DNA from: Bolinopsis microptera
Lineage: Eukaryota > Ctenophora > Tentaculata > Lobata > Bolinopsidae
Direction of reading: 5' to 3'
Assembly: GCF_026151205.1 (NCBI RefSeq)
Contig: NW_026971909.1
Span: 1-19,784, forward strand
Length of the DNA: 19,784 bases
Both the position numbers and the translations under genes were made by a program. Below, piece after piece: positions 14,571-19,784 of this stretch (its first letter is position 1; each line of letters begins with the position of its first letter). A model generated the notes under the pieces. That model was not told the origin of the DNA. It saw only the letters and a program-made list of their open reading frames with translations, and ran no database searches.

Positions 14571-17500
14571 GTATGTTGGTTTTGTTATTATTTGCTAGTC
14601 GTGATTTCGTTTTTGGATCCTTTAGGATGTTAATGACGTGGATTTAGCAGTTATTTTTTTCTGAAAATTTCCCTCCTTTTATTTTTCCCAGGGCGTCGAA
14701 CGTGGGTCCTCCCGTGAAACGGTTTTATTAGGGTGAAGGTTTTGGGGGCCAAAAAGCACAAGATAGGGGCCGTGGCCCCATGTAAAAAAAGCCGTTCCGA
14801 ATTCGTTTTTTTTCCATACAATGTTTAGGCCGGCCCCTATAACGGGAAACCCGGCCCATAATGTTTATTTTTTCCAATGGCAACAAGCGGTTTGGTAATT
14901 GGGGGCAAATAAATCCCCATAAACGCAAGAAAATTGGCGCTTTTGCGTGGAAAAAACCATTGGGCTAACAACGTTCAGGTAGGGGGCCAATTAATTTGGA
15001 TTTTCGGCCCCCAACAAAGAAATAGTATCGCCCAAACTGGGGCGACCTGGTTTATTTCCCGTGGCCACCTTTCCCAAGTAGTATTTATTGCCCTTTTAAA
15101 TATTGCGCAGCATAAAATACCAAAAGACGGGATTTTCCCAGTCTCGTCCGCGGTAAAAAGTCCCCCAGAGCCGGGCCTTACCCCTTGTGGTGGCCCCATT
15201 ATTTGTAAATACCGTCAGGAAATTACCACGTTTTCGAGGTTTAAGATCTTTATGGTGTGTTTACAGTTTTGAAAGATGAAATAAATTTTTTTCTTGTTGG
15301 TGAAGGTTCAATGTTTTTTACTATTGATTATGGTTTATTGGCAATATCCAAAATTTTCAGTCCCCCCCCCCTACTGTGGGCCAAAGGCCAAAAAGGAAAA
15401 CGCCCTATACAAATCATTATCAATGGAAAAATGACCCCAGCGTCCCCCCAAGATGTATTCCGCCTATGAAATACAAAAATGAGGTTTAATATTAGCTTAG
15501 CTTGTTTTTTTTTAAATGGCTGAAAGTTTAGGTTAAACGGAAGATTGTAATATTACAAAGCACAACTGATTTTTATTTGTTATACAAGGTCTCCCCCGCA
15601 AACAAAACCAGAAATTATTGGGCCCGTATCCTTGTTTTTGCATGGTTGAATGTTAAACCATTGGAAATTTCAAGTACTCCTGGTATTTTTAAAGTAAGGG
15701 TGGTCCCAACCACCGTTCAAACTTTCCTGGAATTTTTTTCCAACGTTTGTATTTAAAAATACTTTTGATGGTAGAATTGCCCAAGCTTCCAAGACCCTGA
15801 ACAATAATCGATAGGCAGCCCTCCGGACCACCGGTAACTTCCGCACTTAAGGGCCTTCCCCCTTTTTGAAATTGGTTTGCACTTGTGTGCCCTTTATTTT
15901 AAAAAATCCGGTTTCCCTTCCTTGATTTTGGATGAAATAATTTTCAAATTTTTTTGGACATTTTAAACCGTTTTTCCGTAATTTTAATAAAATAATTAAA
16001 ACACACGAAGCGCTCAATTGTAAAAAAGTTGCAAAAGTTGCCGGGAAACCGTCGTCCTGGATGGCAACCAGAAGTTCCGGTAATTTGGTTTATTTTGAAG
16101 AACTTGACAAAAAAATAAATCCACAGTTTTTTTCGTTGATATATTTCCGATTCTGAGCTTGGGGTTGAAATAATGCTTTTAGATAAGTTTATATTCACAT
16201 AGTCAAAATTGTCTTATATTAAGGCTTGTAAGCAAACACGCGGTTGTATACCCCAGTTCGAAAATATTTTGCATGAACAGAAATGGAAGTTTGGAGAGCG
16301 TCCCCTCCTTTTAAAGGTATCCGGGGTCCCCACCTTGAACAGGTCCCCCCCCCAGGATAGATTAAGGGAACTCCAAGGCCCAATTTTCTTGTGAATCGAA
16401 TGACCCCCCACCCCCCAATTGGAAAGAAAGGAGTCCATTTTTTTGAGTCCCCCCCTCTGGAGGGCATTTAGCCAATTTTATGGGGAAAAACCTTTAAATC
16501 GTCCACCGACAAATTAGAATTTTTCATTTTAGGGGACGTTTGTGAGACCGTTCGACATTAAAGTTCCAATTAGGGGACGGTTTTTGGTGAAAACGTCCCG
16601 GAAACCGAATTAAAGTCCCAATTTTGGGGGGAAACGTTGGTGAACACGGCCCCTCGACATTTTTTAAAGTCATTTTGGGCGACCAGCCCTGCCCAATTTT
16701 ATACTGCCCCCAAAATACATGCTCAATGGTTTTTTTGATGTGTTTTTTTGTGAGAATGATTTTTTTATCCCAATAATTTTGCTTGAAGCCCCATAACCTG
16801 AATCTTGTTTGAACGTTTTGGGGGTTTGGAATGAAAGTGCTTGGATGGAATGATGTTTTTGATGGGCTGAAATTTGCCGCGCGGGGGGTGTTTATTGATT
16901 GAAACGGATGATTGAATGACCTCTTCCCCTGGTTTTTTTTCCCTCGTCCCCACCTTATTTTCCGACCAAAATTTGGTCGTGGGAGGTGGGGGCAAAGCCA
17001 GGTCGACCCTTGTTATCCGCTGTGTCCGTTAGTTTCCCGGAAAAACTCTAGTATCCCGAATGTAAGGGTAAAGTTTATTTTCGTCCCCCTTTGGTATGTT
17101 TTTCCAAGGGGGTGGGGAATCGATAATGAAAAACACTCATCCCTGTGGTCCCCTGGGTGTAAATAGATTATTGTCCCGAAATGCCGTTCCATCTAAGCTT
17201 TAAGGGAATTTCCTTTTTTAGTTTGCATTTAAAACGTCCCACCCTTTTTTCCATGTTTTGGTATGTTCCTGTTTTTTCTTTTGAGTTTAAACACGCATAA
17301 ATGCAAAAATTGAATTGGTGAAAACACCATAAAAGCCAATTAGACCAGAAATGAAACTAGCCGATTTTTCCTTATAATGAATTGCCACATAGGCAGAGAT
17401 CCCCTGTTGTAAACCAGTTTTGCTTCGGTTTATTGAGTATACCTTTCAATAATTTTGGAAATTGTTTTCGTTCCCCCTGGGGTTTTTTCGATAAAGCGAT

Positions 17501-18041
17501 ATGGAAATACGTTTGGGGTGGGGGGGAATTATTTTTGAACTTTTTGGTGTTGTTACCCCCTTTGCACATGTCGGCCGAGTGTTGTTTGTCTTGAACCCTT
17601 TTGTTAAACGTTCCCCTAGCGGAAGGCTTCCCCAAATGGAAACCTGTGGTTTTGGGTTTGTTCCCCTTCAAGGTCGAAAATAGAGTACAAAATATCTACT
17701 AAAACTCTTTAAAGTGTACTTGAAAGGAAATAATTCCTCCCATGGGAAGTAAAGTATTTTGTTTCGGTTTCCCGGGAGTGTGTCCCCTTCCTATTTCGAT
17801 TGGATCTTTGGGAAAGCTTCCCCCTATGGTTAATCCCCAGTAAACTGGATATTTTATCCCGTCCCCTCGGCCCGGAAAGGTCAAGGGCCCTCCCGTGCTG
17901 AAAACTATGTTCAACATAAAAGGTGTTTAATCAGTTTTGGAAACTTCCCTTATCTTGTCCGTTATCCGCCATTGAGTAAGCTTTGTTTTTTTAGGGACAA
18001 GCTATCCTAAGGTGGCGTCCCCCCCCTTTTGGGTCTTTTTT
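14571..18041. other. Homopolymer-rich, low-quality-looking stretch; no reliable gene
   Basis: Runs of T, C and G of five to nine bases occur every few tens of bases, while A runs of that length are rarer, giving a strand-asymmetric texture unlike 8-14.5 kb. Coding-like fragments exist but every frame is interrupted. Examples on the minus strand are 15727-15620, with VVGTTLTLKIPGVLEISNG then LTFNHAKTRIRAQ and a stop, and 16190-16010, where all three frames are partly open. I give no gene calls here because any frame choice would be arbitrary. Confidence 0.55.
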
Positions 18042-18151
18042 CGAAGTTTAGATCGAGACAGTACCCACATTCCACCTGAGTGGTTTCGGAGTTTTATTTC
18101 TACACTCTGACCTGTTTTTCCGCCGGAGTAAAACTGATCAGCCATTTAAAG
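18042..18151 (+). CDS. Probable exon, + strand, frame uncertain
   Basis: A frame reads RSLDRDSTHIPPEWFRSFIS and stops at 18108-18110; a one-base shift continues with TLTCFSAGVKLISHLK up to a donor AAAG|GTTAGA at 18152. The second part is also open in a third frame (LFFRRSKTDQPFK). The mixture of frames is what indel errors in an exon would give. Family unknown. Confidence 0.3.
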
Positions 18152-18220
18152 GTTAGATTCCGTTTAGGAAGTTTTAATTAAATTCGAAGACCAAGTTTTC
18201 GTTGCCTTTTTTATTTACAG

Positions 18221-18367
18221 AACTATAGCTGGCACTCAAAGAGAAGGATAAATACAGCCATTAGGTTTGTTATCACCACGTTAAAACATTGTTTGACAGC
18301 AAAACGAACAATGCATAAGAAAAAAACACCATTTTGTCCCCTTTCTTTTTTTGAATTCCCGAACTAG
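18221..18367 (+). CDS. Probable exon, + strand, basic protein
   Basis: A strong acceptor (CTTTTTTATTTACAG) ends at 18220. The phase 0 frame is open for 48 codons: NYSWHSKRRINTAIRFVITT, then LKHCLTAKRTMHKKKTPFC, stopping at 18365. The last dozen codons pass through T runs and may be intron or 3' end. The sequence here is visibly cleaner than its surroundings. If joined to the block ending 18151 the intron is only 69 bp. Strongly basic (Lys/Arg/His). Not recognised. Confidence 0.4.
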   Translation, partial: NYSWHSKRRINTAIRFVITTLKHCLTAKRTMHKKKTPFCPLSFFEFPN

Positions 18368-18763
18368 AGGGGTCAGTCGGTCCCCCCCCCCCGGCCCCTC
18401 TGAAGAAGTAGTTATGTGAACTGTATTTGTTTGCCCAAATATATTACTGGGTTTGGCGAAAAAAAAAGTTTTGAATTGTTATTGGACGAAAGGTACTCCC
18501 ATGGTCCTTCCTGCTAACAGTAACCTGGAAAATTGGTGTGCGAAATAGCCCACACCTTCCAATTTTACTCATGAAATACGTTTATTGTTAACTTTTTTTG
18601 TTCGCCACTGTACTCGCGCCCCCCCCAAAAACACAAGGGTTTTTCCGATAGCATTATGTGGACAGTGAATTTTGGTTTATTTGCACATTGAAGTGCACTA
18701 TTTATTCTTTCATCCACCTATCCTTGGTAAATCTTTGATTTTAAATAGAGAACCCTTTGTTGA

Positions 18764-18907
18764 ATTGCCGTTGTTAAGGGTTTGATTTCATTTATTGAAA
18801 ATTGTGTTGAACTCAGAGAATTGCTGGTCAAGTGGGGCAATTATGATTTTAAAACGTTTAAATTCATGACCCAGATTGAAGAAAAAATGAAGGCCCATCT
18901 TGGCTAA
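18764..18907 (+). CDS. Probable C-terminal exon, + strand
   Basis: The open frame reads IAVVKGLISFIENCVELREL, then LVKWGNYDFKTFKFMTQIE and EKMKAHLG before TAA at 18905-18907. Composition is that of a normal soluble helical C-terminus and quite unlike the noisy flanks. Just upstream, after an acceptor-like TTTTAAATAG (ending 18750), an overlapping frame reads EPFVELPLLR, so the exon probably starts at 18751 with a one-base error near the GGG at 18778-18780. It likely belongs with the two blocks at 18042-18367, though the exons between are not resolved. Not recognised. Confidence 0.45.
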   Translation: MAVVKGLISFIENCVELRELLVKWGNYDFKTFKFMTQIEEKMKAHLG

Positions 18908-19784
18908 CATCCAGCAACAGAAAACTAGCAGGGAACTTTCGGGCACTCCCCGTTTTTACCTTGTTAGGAAAGGGGGGGTCCCGTTTAGTGGAAAGTTATT
19001 TACGTAATGCAGGATCGCCAGTCTTCAAATGTCCCCCCTTTTTTTTGGGGTTTTCCAAAGTGGATCAACACTGGGCTCGAGCCTTTAAATTTAAGCGTGG
19101 GTATCAGTGAGCATCTTTTTTGTCCGCAAAATCGTTCTAGGTTTGGGAAATTCTTCCTAAATTTCACAATTACATGTTTTGCAAAGTGTATTGTTTGGGT
19201 TTTTTAGTTTTTCCGGCGTTTAATTGTTTAAAATTGTCGAGAATCGGCTCGTCTTTTCCCTTAGGAACACTGGGCCCTTTTCCTCCCCCTTTTTTTTCCC
19301 CGAAATTTTTAAAAATCCGAGGCATTGTGGGGGGCAGAGAACAAAGAGCGCGGACGCAAAAAAATTTAAGGGTGAGGTTTATCGTTTAAAGAAAACCCCT
19401 TGATGAACGTTTTGGTTTTTGTCCCCCCCCTTGCTACCACATTCCCCATTTTTTTAAAGTAAAGGGTTTTTTTTTTTTTTTAAATAAGTTTTTTTGGGTT
19501 AAAATCACACTCGGTTTTTTTTCATGCAAAAGTGTTTTAACCGTGCAGTTTTTAAATTTATGAGTGGTTTTTTTTTTTTTTACCCGAAAGAAGATGCTGG
19601 CAAAAAAAATTTTTGCTAGAAAACTGATAAAGATATAATTTTTTTTTTTTTGTAAATATCCTTGAGATTCGAGCGTGTAGGGTCCCCCAATTTGTCGTTC
19701 GTGGCGGAAGGCGTTTTGGGGGCGGAAATAATATAAAAATAAAACGTAAAAGGGAATCTCACAGCGTTTGTTTCCATTTTGGGG
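18908..19784. other. Low-complexity tail of window, no gene seen
   Basis: Long T runs (for example 19467-19482) and C/G runs dominate. Open frames at 19007-19389 are chance frames through T- and C-rich sequence. Nothing else can be supported. Confidence 0.6.

Noticed and set aside
16010-16200. Minus-strand exon
   Set aside because: All three frames are partly open and equally protein-like; with the local homopolymer problem no choice can be defended.
1-19784. Defence, toxin-antitoxin, phage or other prokaryote-type gene system
   Set aside because: No operon-like packing, ribosome-binding sites or recognised proteins of that kind; gene structure is spliced and eukaryotic.

Overview
The window looks like nuclear DNA from an AT-rich invertebrate animal. 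I see no bacterial, phage or organelle features. Long non-coding stretches are full of simple repeats, coding blocks are short, and several blocks are bounded by GT/AG splice signals with pyrimidine tracts. Introns inferred in the central part are roughly 130-270 bp and one further right is about 70 bp, so the genome is locally compact. The taxon cannot be settled from the sequence; a sponge-like or similar compact invertebrate genome is only a guess. No protein was matched to a database, and only one family (F-box) is recognised with confidence.

Layout. (1) 1-3034: three phase-compatible + strand exons (481-681, 2501-2634, 2862-3034) of an unidentified, Cys-containing, basic protein; a long first intron carries a 22-bp minisatellite. 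(2) 3035-5880: repeat DNA. There is a roughly 190-240 bp unit in three decaying copies (3091-3700), then a 1.3 kb element (4564-5870) with inverted ends (G tract + CCAATGGC / GCCATTGG + C tract), 100-bp subterminal direct repeats and a T-rich degenerate tandem core. (3) 6190-6891: minus-strand coding start of about 102 codons plus a following coding block, family unknown. (4) 6892-8192: non-coding, with GC-rich repeat scraps and a possible poly(A) signal. (5) 8193-10933: a minus-strand multi-exon gene. At least five or six exons are tied together by splice signals and partly by phase, and its frame is broken in several places, either by unpolished sequence or by decay. (6) 10934-13580: sparse coding-like pieces, an 8-bp tandem repeat, an inverted CCAAT-box pair and a strong hairpin. 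(7) 13581-14570: the best-supported part. A single-exon F-box gene on the minus strand is divergent, across about 200 bp, from the first exon of a + strand gene for a small Cys/His (probably zinc-binding) protein; that exon contains a perfect 13-bp inverted repeat. (8) 14571-19784: sequence full of T, C and G homopolymer runs, which I read as low-quality consensus. Within it are islands of good coding sequence near 18042-18907 (+ strand).

How the genes work together: no pathway can be inferred. The F-box protein would be an SCF ubiquitin-ligase substrate adaptor, and its neighbour may share its promoter. No defence system, operon, CRISPR array or intact mobile element with a transposase or reverse transcriptase was seen. 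Reading frames in most multi-exon calls need polishing before any protein is taken literally.
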